Made by a program: the position numbers and the translations under genes. A model generated the notes under the pieces. It saw only the letters and a program-made list of their open reading frames with translations. It had not been told where the DNA came from and did not search any database. Below, piece by piece: positions 9,946 to 23,544 of a DNA stretch of 64,000 nucleotides. Source of the stretch: Strigamia acuminata (taxonomy: Eukaryota > Arthropoda > Chilopoda > Geophilomorpha > Linotaeniidae); NCBI GenBank assembly GCA_949358305.1, contig OX442314.1, forward strand, positions 10,533,060 to 10,597,059. The letters are read 5' to 3'. Within the stretch, counting starts at the first letter, position 1; each line of letters opens with the position of its first letter.

Positions 9946-12900
9946 CAGCAACCGTATTTTGAGTCCTTGCAGCCGCCGAGAATGATCATTTCGTCTGCAA
10001 GTTGACAAAACAAATAAATATTTCATATTGCTAAATCGAATATGACCGGTTTTTGTACCACCATCGCACGATTCCACATTGCAGGGTTCCTTCGTGTCAG
10101 GTTTCATTGCGAGGTCGCATTCGCTATCCGCGCCCACCTTGTCTCCCACCATGCAAACTACTTTTCGTGTCCGGGAACCCCCGCTGCACGGAGCTGTGCA
10201 CTGAAAAAGGAATAATTTTAATTTTTTAAATTGGTTTTAAATTTTTAAATTTTTACTCTTTCCCATTGTCCGGTGAACCAAACGCCTTCGCACGTTTTGC
10301 CGGTGCATTCTTGAGATGTTTCATATTTCTTGCTCGGATCGCAATTGGAATCTTCCACGGTTTTGATGTTTTGACCGTTTTGCTGAACGCAGAACGACGA
10401 TCGAGTTTGAACGCCATCGCCACACGCGGCAGAACACTGAAATAATTTGTTTTGAGTTAGATGTTGAGTTTCGGGTGTAATTTTCAGATCTAGGTCGCTT
10501 TACCTCGCTCCACTGAGTAACCATCCACATGTACTCGCACGAAGAACTGTCGGGGCAATCGCGGAGATATTCCGGTTGACGGTCGTGGTCGCAAAATCCA
10601 TCGGGAAACACCGATCCGCTTTTATTTGAGCAATGAACGAGACGAGATTCGCGCAACAATCCGCACGTATCGCACTGAATAATTCAAATTAATATAAAAA
10701 TAAATTCAAATAAATAAATGCAAAAATTATGTAAAAAGTGTAAAAATAATGTAAAAAGTGTAAAAATAATGAAAAAAGTGTAAAAATAATGTAAAAAAAT
10801 GTGAAAATAAATTCAAAAAAATGCAAAAATAATGTAAAAAATGTAAAAATAATGTAAAAAGTGTGAAAATAATGTAAAAAATGTAAAAATAAATTCAAAA
10901 AAATGCAAAATTAGTGCAAAAAATGTAAAAAATAATGTAAAAAGTGTAAAAATAATGTAAAAAATGTGAAAATAAATTCAAAAAAATGCAAAATTAGTGC
11001 AAAAAATGTAAAAAATAATGTAAAAAGTGTAAAAATAATGTAAAAAATGTGAAAATAAATTCAAAAAAATGCAAAATTAGTGCAAAAAATGTAAAAAATA
11101 ATGTAAAAAGTGTAAAAATAATGTAAAAAATGTGAAAATAAATTTTAAAAAATGTGAAAATAAATTTTAAAAAATGTAAAATCGTAAAAAAATTGTGAAA
11201 ATTGTGAAAAGACTCACTCCGGTCCATTCAGACACTATCCAATCAACCCCTTCGCACGGCCCGTTGTGGCATTTCCTTTTGGATTGAGGTTTCTGAGACA
11301 TATTGCAAGATTGATCGGGAAACAAATAAATCTGTCCCTTCACTATTCGTTGACAAGTCACTGTTCGACTTTGTTCGCCATTCCCGCACAACTTATTGCA
11401 CTAAAATCACCAAAAAAATAAATTAATTATTCAGTAATAACAAAAAATAAATAAATAAATCACGGGTGTCCAAGCACTGGATCGCCAAACGGGACAGGTA
11501 ACCTCGGTATTACATGGCCGCGTGTGTTTTGGTCGCGGCCCGACAACTTTAAGGCACAGATTATTATTGACAACTGACGGCGCATCGCCGCTTTGGATTT
11601 GCTGGCAAAAAACGATTCGGTATTGAACGCCGCCACCGCACGTCGCAGAACACTCTTCCCACCCACCAACGTGCCATCTACAAATACAAAATTAAAAAAA
11701 ATATAAATATAAATAAAAAATAAATCCAAATAGTTCCGTACTTCGCCGGACAATTGTGTTTATTGCATGTTTTGTTGCTAATCGGTTTAACCGCAGATTC
11801 GCACAAGAAATCGTCCACAACTTCCACGCTGTTCGTCCGCGTGCAATAAACACGTCGTGTCTGGACACCTAAAATCACCAAAAACAATTTAAAATCTCAA
11901 TTTCACGTCTTTTTATTCCAATTTCCAACCTCCTCCGCACGCTCTCGAGCATTCATCGAACGATTCGTGACGCCACACGTAAGTATCCGCTTGCACCGCT
12001 CGCACGTCCTTAGGTACCGAATATTCGTACACAATTCCTAGGTTTTTTTCTTGATATAACAACTAAAAAAAAAAAAAAAAATTTAAATAATCAATTCAAG
12101 GTAAACCGCTCGAACAAGTTGAAAAACGACAAAAAATCGCTATTTAACTGATTATAATATGAATCATTAACCTTGGACGCGAAATGCAACCGAAATTCGA
12201 TTTTTTTTATATCATTTTATTTTTTTTTCTAATAAATTACCATAATATAAATAGGTTCAGTCGTTGGTCCGAGGGCAGTGAGTGCTTCCGGTGTTTGGAA
12301 CTCAGAGGGTCTTCGCGCATAATGGAATGTAGTGCCGGCAATGAACAAATCCCGTTGGGAGTCAATGCGCCAATTACCATTTAGATAATAGTGGCCAGTC
12401 AAATTCCTAATGGCTGTGTAAAGAAATCAAAATTACAAAAATGATTGATGCTTTTCTCTCTCGCCGTCCGACAAACCCAGAAAATTATTAGTGGCCTTTG
12501 TTTCCTCGACGTGAATGTTCGTGGCGCCCGTAGGAATAACCAGAATGTCATTATAACCTAAAAAAAAAATTAAAATAAAAAAATAAAAAATTTTGAATAA
12601 AAATAATTTTTTTTTTATTTGTTACCAAAGTGCAAATTATCCAAATCAAATAATCCGTGGACAGATTTACAGGTCGATCCATCACCCCTGCATTCGCGGC
12701 ACTTGTCTTCTGTAGCATTCGACCCCAAGATGAGATCGCATCCAACGGGCTGTAAAGAAGTCAGGTCACAGCTCATTAAACGAGATGGAGATTTAGTAAA
12801 AAGGGGGCGCGGGAAAGAGATTTGTTGGAATTTGTTCAAGTACCATGCACACTCCATCCACACAAATGTCCAGCGTGTCTCGGCCACACCTGGTGCCGTC

Positions 12901-14976
12901 AATCACCTTCAAGTCGTGTCGGTAGTACACCCTCTCACCTTGAGGTCTGCAGTTCAATTCGCATTTATTGGGCACTAATTTCAACGAGAAAAAATTTTAA
13001 AAAAATTAAAAAATTTTAAAAAAGATATTTTATACGATCTGTGTATGGGATCCATGTTGTGTAGCGTCCATCGATGGGGATTTTGTCGAATTTCGAGCAC
13101 TGTTCGGCTCGGAAATCTGCCGATCCTTCCGGACAATCCTGAAAAATATCAAAATAATTTTAATTTACGACCGTGAATCATCTAAAACACCAAAACGTTT
13201 TGTTTTGACGTGTTTTTTCAACTGTTTGCCCATTTTTTCTGTCAAAAATCTCCGAATCCCCTTCGAAATAACTAATTTTAGCTTCCAAATTCCCTCCTGT
13301 CACGAAAAAAACAAAAAAATAAATTTATACCCACGCACAATAAACAGTTACACACGTGACTTCAATGTCAAAATAGCCAAAATTAAAAAAAAAATTCTAA
13401 TTAAAAAATTTTTCTGGTGTGAATTATCTTCTTGTCACATTTTTCGTGTTTCAATCTAGCGGTCCACCTTCGCTTTGGGCCATTTTGCGATTTCACGGGA
13501 CCCCCACGAACCCCTCAACGCCTAATTTGAGTCGAGGGACTCTCGAAACAAATAAATTTTCGAGAAATTGCAAACGTAAAACGCTCCTCCCGTCCTACGT
13601 AGCCAAAATGTGTCATCGTCATCGTAATAATTCTTTATTAATTAAATTTCAATGTACAAGACCAAAAGTGCGGCAAATTCACGGTTGGGGTCATTGCCAC
13701 TTGGCACGGTGCCTCAAACGAGAAGACATTGCCACCATAAACCTATTATTATTATTTAAAAAACGTTAAAGCCAAAAGGGTTATAAATCAGGTTAAGTTC
13801 TTTTATCTCTTTTTTAGTTTGAACGAGTTTAGGACTAGTTTCGCCACTGACTCACTTTGTTGCTATTTAAAAACAACAAAATGATGGATTCATTTGCGCT
13901 CAATCCTTTCCACGTTTAAAATAAACTCACCTGAATATTGCACGAGAAATATTTTTTGCTCGGACCGACACAGCCGTGTGTTCTATCGTGTCTAAATACA
14001 AAATAAAATTCAAATTAGTTAGAAAATCTAGTTAGGCGCCAAGGCAGCCATCTTAGAATTTTAAAAAAACAATTTTCCACCCGATTAAAATATAAAACAC
14101 GGAATAAAAACCCTAAATAACGATTAAAAAAGCACTAATCTATTCCACAATTCCTTAAAACAACAATTTCCATTACGAAAAACATTCTAAACGTAAGTTT
14201 TCCGTTTGTCGATATCCGGGTTTTCGCTCGACCGAAAATCGGCAATGGCGCCAGAGTAAAAACTTACCAAAATTTTTTTTTAAAAAACGGAATATAAACT
14301 CTAAATAACGATTAAAAAAGCACTAATCTTTTCCACAATTCCTAAACACAACGAAATCCTAAAAACATTCTAAAAACAATTCTTCCGTTTGTCGGTCCCC
14401 GGTTTTCGCGCGACCGAAGATCCGCAATGGCGGCCAGACTGAAAACCTCCCAGAAAAAAGCAGTAAAAATTTCATTTTCCAGCCCAGTGTCAATTCCAGC
14501 CATCAATTCAGCCGTCGCAGGGTGCACGAGACAAAAAGACCGTGACATTTCAAACAAGAGTCAAGTGTCCACAGGTCAAGGTGACTCCCACCGACTCATA
14601 AAAACACGTCGTTTCCCCCCCTTCTCCTTTAACCCCCGCATGGGGTTAACAAACAAGAGGAGCTCACTTCACTTGCACGCTCAATACAGGTGTTAATCCT
14701 GTTAATCGCTTTAATCACCCTTTGTGTTGCGCTTTGATTTACAACGCCAACTACAATTAATTGATTTAATTAATTAATTCACCTGACATGAAGACATTTT
14801 CTCGTCTGGACCGAAACGCCACCCCCGCAGCTTCGGGAACATTCTTGAGGGTCACTCCAAGGTCCCCATGGTCCGCTTTCGTCCGAGTACGATTCGCCGA
14901 CTAACACGTCCGGATTGTGACGTCTGTGACGTCCCGCGTGTTGCAATGAGCGATGATGTCGATTGTGTAAATGCAC
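9946..14976 (-). CDS. Ppn: papilin-like matrix protein: TSP1 / ADAMTS-like / TSP1 array, partial
   Basis: Exons on the minus strand, with splice sites and phases that all agree: 14783-14976, 13931-13991, 13036-13138, 12844-12974, 12626-12749, 12477-12557, 12241-12413, 11930-12062, 11742-11868, 11464-11677, 11218-11400, 10504-10674, 10257-10436, 10059-10200 (the donor could be 3 bases earlier), and 9946-9994 running into the gap. The ~688 residues give, in order: TSP1 ([19 protein letters not shown]); ADAMTS cysteine-rich part ([31 protein letters not shown]); spacer ([42 protein letters not shown]); six more TSP1 repeats ([47 protein letters not shown]); and the start of a papilin cassette (GCKDSKYGC). 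This architecture is that of papilin, a secreted basement-membrane glycoprotein. The signal-peptide exon is not certain: an ATG at 15021 reads in frame through the acceptor but gives only a weak hydrophobic start. The Ig and cassette exons at 0-1.3 kb are the likely downstream part. Confidence 0.92.
10690..11180. repeat. AT-rich minisatellite in a papilin intron
   Basis: Imperfect tandem units built from AATAATGTAAAAAGTG, TAAATTCAAAAAAATGCA and AATTAGTGCAAAAAATG fill the intron between two TSP1 exons. Some longer blocks (about 80-90 bp, e.g. from 10895, 10975 and 11060) are repeated nearly exactly as higher-order units. Confidence 0.9.
13139..13930. other. papilin intron
   Basis: Non-coding DNA between two ADAMTS-like exons. 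Nothing is recognised beyond short open frames without motifs. Confidence 0.7.
14095..14450. repeat. two-copy tandem duplication (~185 bp) in a papilin intron
   Basis: 14095-14270 and 14283-14450 share long runs (e.g. AACGATTAAAAAAGCACTAA and TTCCGTTTGTCG) and are diverged by perhaps 15-20 percent, so the duplication is old. Confidence 0.8.
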
Positions 14977-15364
14977 CTGGAAAAAAGGAAAGCAAAGTGT
15001 AAACATCGACAATTCTTTCATACATCACACGTCGTTGTTGGTTTTGTAACAAAGTCTCGCTATGCACTGTAATGGCTGCTCACTGTCAAGTGCAACTGTG
15101 AAGTGCAATTGAAAAGTTGGAGTGCATGCTGTGCTTTCTCACAGTCAAAGACTTTGACTATAGTGTAGAAAACAATCTATCTGCAGTGTATTTCTTTATG
15201 TACAGCCCCGTATAATAGCCCGGGCGTTTAATTCTTTTTTGCCCCCCTCACGGCGTTTATACGGACCCAGCGATTATCCAGAAAGAAGTCTAAAATCAAT
15301 AAAAATAATAATAATAATAATAATTTATCGAGAAAATTAATGTTTTTTGATCGAACGTGTGAGG

Positions 15365-15735
15365 CACGTCATCTGGACTTTACGTTTACAACGCAGCAAC
15401 AAACAACGCATGCCAGTTCACATGTTCACATTGTTTTGACAAACAAAAAGGAATATGTTGTTTGTAGCTGTAGCCATTTTTGTTGACAATGAATAGTCAC
15501 ATGTAGCAGCGCTGTATCACCTAGCGGGATATTCTGGCAACTAAAGTTCATTGCTGCGTTGTTGAAGTTGAAAATTGTCAACTCGTGCGTTGTGCGTTAC
15601 GACGTACGAAATCACAACGCGCTTCAGTCAACGCGCGTTGGCGCTGCATACCAGTTCATATGCAACGCATGTGACGAAGCAGCTTTGGTGCGATAACGCA
15701 TGCTTTAACGCATCTATGTGAACTAGCCTTAACAG
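15365..15735. mobile_element. possible MITE end (GTTCACAT...ATGTGAACTAGCC)
   Basis: GCATGCCAGTTCACATG near 15410 is echoed in inverted form by CATCTATGTGAACTAGCCTT at about 15712-15731, followed by AA (TTAA). The block between is unusually rich in CG and in AACGCATG/AACGCG words. It looks like a small inverted-repeat element. The left border is not clear. Confidence 0.35.
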
Positions 15736-16276
15736 TCATACTGCTGGACAATTCTCGCTGCTTTTCCAAGATATTTAACATTCAAGTACCCCGCATTTGT
15801 CTTTCACTTAAAAACAGTGTCTGGTCATTTAAATTTCATGTCTTCCCAGAAGCAGAGTGAATGGCTTTGTAATGGATGAAAATTGGGAACTAACATTCTG
15901 TAAAACCCCTTTGACAACTCTAATAAAACCTAATTGCATCCTCTAAGCATTTCTTTAATAGTTTTTACCAATTGAGTCATATAAAACACCTTGAAATCAC
16001 TCAATATCAGCACAAACAATGCTAAAATCCTCATTCAATGGGTATTATAGAGCATTGCACTCAGTTTAATCCTCTCAGAAATTTATAAGAAGTTTGGGCT
16101 TCACCCAAGGGTCCATTTTGTAATTGCCATGACCCAACATTTCTCTTCTCACAAAAGAAAGTTGTTTGGAATTTTTTCTACAAAAAGCACAAATTACACA
16201 CAACAATGAAAAATAAAAAATGTTGAATTTCAAATTATGTTTAAGAACAAAACCCATGAATGCAATTTCCTTTGCT

Positions 16277-16299
16277 CCCCCCCCCCCCCCCCCCCCCCA
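16277..16299. repeat. poly-C tract
   Basis: More than 20 consecutive C residues, prone to length error in sequencing. Confidence 0.95.
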
Positions 16300-17609
16300 A
16301 CAGTTCCTGGTTCTGGGCTTAAAGTGTGCTCGGAATGAATAAACACAATTTTTCTTTAATAAAATGAACACATTTTGTTTGAAAAACCCACAAAAAATCC
16401 TGTGTCAGATTTCATTACAATTCCCCCATTCTATCCACCTGACAAGGCCATCACCTCTTACACTAACTTAAGGAAGGGAAAAAAAACATGGCACCTGCAT
16501 TTCAAACATTTTCACATGTTTCTCATAAAATGCTTGGAATTTGGCAACAATTACTTCTCAATTCCGCATAATCCCTTTGAAAAAAAATGATAATTTAATC
16601 CAAAACACATGTAACATGCATGAATGAGTTCCTTGTACCCGACCAACCACGCCATCACATGTTGAATGCAATGCGACGCCATTTTTTCTTAACCCTAACA
16701 AATATTTGAGAGCAATTTATCCAGTCGGCACTTTAGATAAAATATCTCAGATTAAAAGCCGACACCCTTCTTATTACCACTCAGTTTTTTCGCTTTTTTC
16801 CATGCCCCACTCTTATAGTCGTTATCTTATCTCTCCTAGCGAGAGATGGGGGAACTATAAACTCCTGTCGTCAAATTGGGAAAGTGAAAAGGGAATAGAG
16901 ATTACTTTCTCGATTTTCCTGGGTAAATTGGGTAATAACAATAAAAGAAACAAGTCATCCTTGGAATTACCAGCATCTTTTACTTTCGTTTTGCTAATTT
17001 TTTGAACCTTGAGTGCTGACATATGCTGCATTTTAACGAGGGGATTTTCCTTCACAGTTGTGGCGAAGATGAGTCACAACTGGACTGGATTTGCACAACA
17101 ATGTAAATGGCGAAGGTTCAGTTACCGTATTTTCCCGATTAAGAGTCGCCCTCGAATAGAATCGGTAGAATACGGTGTTATTTTTTTAAATTTATTTTTT
17201 AGGTTTTTAGGATATGAATTATGGAACCACCAGCATGGAATGGAAATTAAATAAACAGGGAAGCAGCTGTCCAAGCAAGGGTGAGCATGGGGTCGATTTA
17301 TTACGTCACAAGAATGGATCCGTTAGTGGCACTTAAGATACATGACTTAACAGAATGAATCCACCCCTCGACTCAATTCAGCAAGAAACCATTTGCCCTT
17401 TGTGCTATTCACATTCATTGGCCCCTTTCACCCACTCATGATTATTTATAAAGCCATTTCTCCTCATTCATCTTCACCCTATACACATTTTTTTCCAAAA
17501 CTCATTTTAAAACCATCACTACTGGTCATTTATTTACCCTTTTTTCAGCTACAAATTGAAAAACCAGAGCAAAAAAACTTTAATAAGCCAAAAGCCCATG
17601 ATTTTATGC

Positions 17610-17880
17610 TTAAATTCCATGATTTTAGGCAAATTTCTTCAGTTTTGCATAAATTCCTTAATTTTATGCATGAATTCTTTAAATTTTGCATAAATTTCTT
17701 TAGTTTTCATACATTTCTTTTGTTTTGTATAAATTTCTTTAGTTTTGCCTAAATTTCTTAATTTTTGCCTAAATTCCTTAAATTATGCATAAATTCCTTT
17801 CTTTTAGGCTTAAATTCCCAGAGTTTAGGCTTAGATTTCCAGATTTTAGGCTTAAATCCATGATTTTATGCATACAGTCC
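17610..17880. repeat. TTTTATGCATAAATTCC-type minisatellite
   Basis: Roughly 20-bp units (TTTTGCATAAATTCCTTAA and variants) repeat about a dozen times, with progressive drift (GGCTTAAATTCC variants at the right). Confidence 0.75.
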
Positions 17881-20800
17881 TCCATTTTATGAATTATTTA
17901 ATTTATTTCAGGTCTAATTAGAATTTTTAGCCAAAATAAGTATTTTTTTGAACAAAATTTAGTTGATTTTAGCCAAATTAATGTTTTTTTTTTTTGTCTG
18001 TTTTAATTTTTTTCAAATCTAAATTATTTTTTCAAGCCAATTATTTTTTTTTAATTATTATTTTTTATTAATATACATCCCCAAATGCAATCAATAAAAA
18101 AATAAAACAAACTAAAAAATAAATCATAAATTTAAAAAAAAAAAAAAAAGAAGTGAAGAACCATGTGGGTAACCAAAGGAATGTGTGGGATTGAGGGGGC
18201 ACAACAGGCAAGTCCACAGTGACCTTAACAACTTTTTACAAGTGCAATTTTTTTCTCTCCTTAAATTTAGAACTTTCCTCTTTTACAAACACAAATTTAA
18301 CTAGCAAATTACGTCTACTTACATTCCTGGATAATGAAACACTGAAGAAAACCTCTAGAAGGAAGAATAGAAGAACTAATGACCTAAAAATGACAAAATA
18401 AATAAATAAATAAATAAAATACAAAATATAATTGTGTTTTGAAATTTTTATTCCGCCATTTGTCGCATGGGGTGAGTGAAAATGAGACAAATTATTCAAT
18501 TGAACTTTTCTTAATCAAGATGTGTGTATGGACATGAGGGAGTTCTTTGAACCGTATAATTTAAAGCATTTGTTGGAGGTGGTTGTATTAATAGACTTAT
18601 TACACTACAACCCCAAAATATTTGCCGCGTAAGCATTTAATTCAATTAAACATGGCCGCCGTTCTGCCAACAACAGCTGGCTCCAATTTCGGTCTCGTGT
18701 GTTAACCTAAATAAAAATTTATATACACAACATTAGAAAACTGTTATTAATCAAATGATATCGCACAATGGATCTTTATGTTCGAAGTAGAGGTTTTCAT
18801 TTCGGATTTTTTTTTTTTTTTTTTTACGGATTTTTGTCTCGTTTTCGAGGTTTGCTATCTTACCAATGATAACGAAACTTAAGATAAATCCCGAGAATAA
18901 TTAATTCCAGAGCAGTGAAGGACTGCCTGCTCAATTTAAGAAGTCATCGTTAAGTTTTGAAGTAAGAAATCATAAAAATTAGTGGCCTTGTTCGACTTGA
19001 ACAAAGCAAATAAAAATAAGCCTAAAGCGCTCCTTGTGAGGAATATATTTTGACATTTATTCTAATTTATTTTGTCTGAAATTACAAAATGTATTTTTTT
19101 TTAACGTTATTTACACATAAATAAAATATTATTTTTTTTTTAAATTTAATTTTTAGATTTTTTATTTTATAAAAATTAAATATTCGGTGAAAAAAATACT
19201 TGGAAGACGGCGCTGACGTAACCCGAATTAAAACGTTAAGCCTAAAGCGCTCTTTGGGTGGCTTCGTTTATGCTTTTTTATCCTGTTTTTTTAACCGAAA
19301 TAAAAAGAAAACGAATTAAATTTTACAGTTTACTTTAAAATGTAATAGAACACGTGAATCTCTTCGTGTTTGCCAATTTTAGAACGAAAAAAATCAAAAT
19401 ATTAGTCAGCACTACTCTACTTTCGACTTTCACTGTCAAATCTTTTTTACTTTTTCAACTTGAACTACATCCTTCTTCTCCTTACATCTATTTCTGGTTC
19501 AGTGTGACATTTGATCATGTTTTTCATCGTTTCATCATCAAATCATTAGTCAAATTCTTTTCCCTTTAACATTTTCAAATTAAAACATTTTTTTTCCCCA
19601 TCACATTGTCAGAGTGTTGGAATTTCAGACACACACTGTTCATTTTATGACTAAGGCCACTGATTATATCCAAGTTGCAGACCCTAACATTTAACCTTAA
19701 GCTGAGCCCTTCCTACCAAAGCTCTGCCTCAGGGATCATTGCAATTTTGTGCAATCAAAGCAACTCCACACCCAACCAAAATGACGACATTTCACAGAGA
19801 AGATCAGCATCCCCAGCCAAAGAAAAAAAATGGACAAACACTTGCCCCAAGAGGTCAAGGAAGCCGCACCTGTGGCTTATGAAAACACTAAGCAAAGGCA
19901 AAGATGAGGCTTCATGTTTCTATATCATTAGATACAGCCATAACAGTCGGTTTTGTTCTTTTATTGTAAACAAAAGTGAATTATATAGCTTGTAAATGCA
20001 TTGGAATTTGTTTTCTTTTGTTGGGTTTGAATTTAGCTACTAATTAATGTCATTTTGGGAAATTAGAATTGAGATATTCGATTTCCTTTTCCTGAATAGG
20101 TTAGATGTAATGTACGAGTAAAACATCGCCTCATTAAAATGTTTATCTTGTTTTGCTAATTATTTTTGTTTGTCTCGCAAACATGACTCACTTTCTTACA
20201 CATACATTTTTAATCAATAAAAAAGGTTGCTATTTTTCATTTTACAGGTTCAATTTTCTTTTTTCCCACTTCCTGTCTCCGAGTCTCTCATTTGAATTTG
20301 CAAATGTCTTCGTCTGCAAATAGGCCTAATTAAAGTTGTACTAAAATATCTATGGCACACAATGATTTTAATTTAAAAAACATTAATCATCGTTCCAGTG
20401 AATTTAGTGTTTCTCCTTTTTATGTCTTTTAGCAAATGGGCTTTTGTTTGGGACTAAAAATAATGTAAAACATGAAAAATAAAAAAAAAATAAATTTTTT
20501 TTTTTTTTTTTTAAAAAAAGGCCTAAAACTGGCAAAGTCACAAAGTGGATAAATTTCTCCCCTCGAGTCTTATCCTAATTCCTAAGTCAAAAAGGGAGTT
20601 TCTTAATTGCCTTTTAAACGACTACCCTCCTCCTTATAGATCTACCATTAAAATTGATTGGAAATAGACATCAATCATAAATATTTAAAGCAAAACCATC
20701 AACCCCATGTTTTACATCTCAATAAAACGAGGGTAAATTGCAATTTCCAACTTCCGGTTACGAACGACAATCAAAATACGCATTAATGACATCATTCATC

Positions 20801-22336
20801 GACAATTTATATTTTCCAAAAAAAAAAAAAAATTAAAACTTATTTTTCTTGTATTTTCCAATGTGTGTTGACACAAACCAAGATGGATGCCCCCGTTTGT
20901 TAAATTGACATTTCTCCTTTCATCCCCTGCTTCTTTCTCTCAAATTATTATCATGTCTAAGGAAATTTGTGGTGGCGAGGGGAAAAAAAACAAAAAAAAA
21001 AAACATCAGAGACAGACAGGAATGTGAACCTTCTATTTTTCCCACAAAAACAAGGCTCAAATTGTGACATTCCAATCATTCAAACGTATACGCGAAACAA
21101 CACAAGAAATCAATAAGCGAATTGACCTCTGCAACGAATCTGAAAGAGTTGACACGAAACAGATGCACGATTGAGCGAAAAGCATTTCCTGTGGGTCGCC
21201 TTTGAACATCCTGTTTCTCTCGTCGAAAGACATGTGCGAGAGTCAAACCCTCAAACCCCTTTCATCTCTTGTTGACACGACGACGTAGGAGGGCTCGGAC
21301 TTGGACAACATCCCTCAGTCGCTTCTCTTCTTCACACGCCTTGTTGACTCTCCCCGCACCCTCGGCCCGGAATTCCCATAACACGACACTCATAAAGGAT
21401 CCACTCATCAAACGCAAACTGTTTTTAGCTATTTATTTCTGAACGAGTTTCGAGCGACAGTTAAAACATCTCTTTTTAGGGTTAATTTATGGCGAATTCT
21501 TATCGTTTGATTTTTCGTTGGAATTAATAGATTCGGGTTTTGTTAATCGCGCGGATATCCCTTTTAATTTTGCTCATTAACAAATGGAGATTAGTTCAAA
21601 TGCGACCGAAAACAACGTCGGAATTGAGGTCAGAGTGCGCACCAATTATTTTAGCAATTAAACAGACCCACAACGGACGTGTGAGTGAAAACTCTTTTCC
21701 GCCTGATCCGTCAACGATTAAATCACAAATTTTTTTTTTTTTTTTTTTAAATTAAATGAAAAAAAATATTTTAACTTTTGTTATTTTTATTTATTTATTT
21801 TTTATTTGTTGTTTTGTTTTGGAATTTTTCCTCGTTCGCAAAGTGAGTCGAGAGAGGGGGGCAAAGCAAGAGCAATTCGAGTCGAATTTTTACACATCCA
21901 TTAATGCTTTTTGTCCTGTGTATGGAAACCATGCCGCGCACCCCAGGCTCGACGCGAACGAACCCCTCGGCCCGCGGGAAACACACCCCTGTCAGGTGGG
22001 CCCATCAACCCGGCTCTCAACATCGGAAAAACTCAATTGCCAACACCCTTGTACACCTAATCCCCCCCATATCGAATCAATAGAAACCAAAACTGCTTTT
22101 CTTCCGCTTTTTTCCGCCTTTCATTCAATCGCTAAGTGGATCAAAACAACCAACGATTCAATTCAAACAAAAACTAAAAATTTTAAATAAAAATTATTTT
22201 TTAAAAAAAAAATTCTAATTATTTTTAAATTTTTTTTTTTAAATTAAAAAGAATAATAATATTTTTTGAAGTTGATTTTTTTGAGTTTTTGGGTCGTTCG
22301 CGGGTCCCAGAGCGAAAAGTGAAAGTTTGACTTACC

Positions 22337-22564
22337 TCACGAAATGTTGTACATCCATCGTGTTATGGAGCACATGTGAGAAATGCACTTGTTGGGCAGT
22401 GCATGCAAATATCCCGCTGGACCTCTGAACTCTGCAATGTCGTCACTAATTAGGTGAGAGCAAAAGGAAGCGTGAGGGGCGCTAGCAGCAGACGACCAAC
22501 TATTCGCCCCTCCTTTCCAGTCGTGCATGAGGCATTTGGCTGCTCGCAACGCTTCCTCACTCAC
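22337..22564 (-). other. candidate 5' (untranslated) exon with strong donor
   Basis: The minus strand ends with CGTGAG|GTAAGT at 22337/22336, one of the best donor matches in the window, in a locally GC-richer stretch. Joining it to the papilin exon at 14976 does not give a continuous frame, and its own open frame closes at TGA just before the donor. If used, it would therefore be a 5' untranslated exon. This is inferred from the splice signal only. Confidence 0.3.
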
Positions 22565-23544
22565 TTTTCTTGACCGTCAAGGACCCCCCGACCTCCCCCT
22601 GAGGGGATTTTTAAGTGTGAGGGTAAAATGTAATTTCGCCATCTTTTGAGGATCGTTTGTACCAAATTGCAGCTAATTAAATGGGGAAATAAATTCGAAA
22701 TTTGCGATTTTTCAGGGTTTTTCATTGAGAAATTTTTTTTTTCTTTTTTTCTTTTTGGAATGTATAAAAGCGGTTGCTTGAACTTGGATTTGAAGCGTGT
22801 GCAAAGAATTCAGACAATAAAGCAATAAATTCATTTAGATTCAATTAGAATTTAATTATTTAGAAGCGAGAATGAAGTTACAAAGCCTGGTTTGCTATTT
22901 TAAAGTTGTAGAAAACGAGATTTGGAAATAAAATCTCGTTGGTTTGTATTGTAATTCAGTTGTGTGTGCAGTTTTTGAGTGGATTTCAACCACTTAAATA
23001 CATTTTGAGTGAATTTCAACCACACAAATGCATTTTTGAGTGAATTTCAACCACTTTAATATGTTTTGAGTGAATTTCAACCATATAAATGCATTTTTGA
23101 GTGAATTACAACCACAAATGCGTATTTTGAGTGAATTTCAATGCACATCTCTGCTATTAATCGCAATTTATCTCAACGTTTAAAAATTCACAACTGAAAA
23201 CAAATAAAATCATCTAAAAAATCAAAATTAATAGTCGAATAAACGTGGAAAATAGCACAAAATAACTATTTTTCGTAAATTCCGGCTAAATAACACTAAT
23301 CTGGTTGGATAGTCGCCATTTTGTCACTAAAAAAAGCAGAAAAATCCGTTAAAGCATTATAAAAATTCAAATTTTACATTTATATTTGTATTTACCATCT
23401 AATTATCCGAGTCCTCATTATATACGGTATTTCCTTTTACCCTGCTTTTCAGAAGGAAGTTGATAAAATGCAATCTCAATCTTAATTTAAATTAAATTTC
23501 AAAAATAAAAAAAATCCAAATAAAAATAATTGTTTACTGAACAA
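22565..23544. other. intergenic DNA upstream of papilin and downstream of DTD2
   Basis: Apart from the minisatellite at 22970-23140, this is AT-rich sequence with no gene. Confidence 0.6.
22970..23140. repeat. 32-bp minisatellite, about five units
   Basis: Units built on TTTTGAGTGAATTTCAACCA followed by a variable ACAAATGCA part repeat five times, visible by eye. Confidence 0.9.

Larger units (their letters stand above)
14977..22336. other. probable papilin 5' intron or upstream DNA, repeat-rich
   Basis: No coding exon is recognised in 7.3 kb. Visible items: an (AAT)n stretch near 15300; a likely inverted-repeat transposon end near 15370-15730 (GTGAACTAGCC next to TTAA); a C22-like homopolymer at 16277-16299; an AT-rich TAAATTCC minisatellite at 17610-17880; and many A/T homopolymers. 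If the donor at 22337 belongs to papilin, all of this is first-intron sequence. Confidence 0.45.

Noticed and set aside
10059-11180. Short direct repeats that could suggest a CRISPR-like array
   Set aside because: Units are contiguous and drifting without unique spacers, and the sequence is eukaryotic; these are minisatellites.
10689-11227. Phe/Leu-rich hydrophobic open frames that look like membrane proteins
   Set aside because: Antisense reading of AAAAATAATG-type repeats between two papilin TSP1 exons; composition artefact.
14779-15021. Papilin start codon at 15021 (MKELSMFTLCFPFFQ)
   Set aside because: The bases coding FPFFQ are also a textbook polypyrimidine tract and AG acceptor, and the hydrophobic stretch is too short for a good signal peptide. 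Kept only as an alternative.
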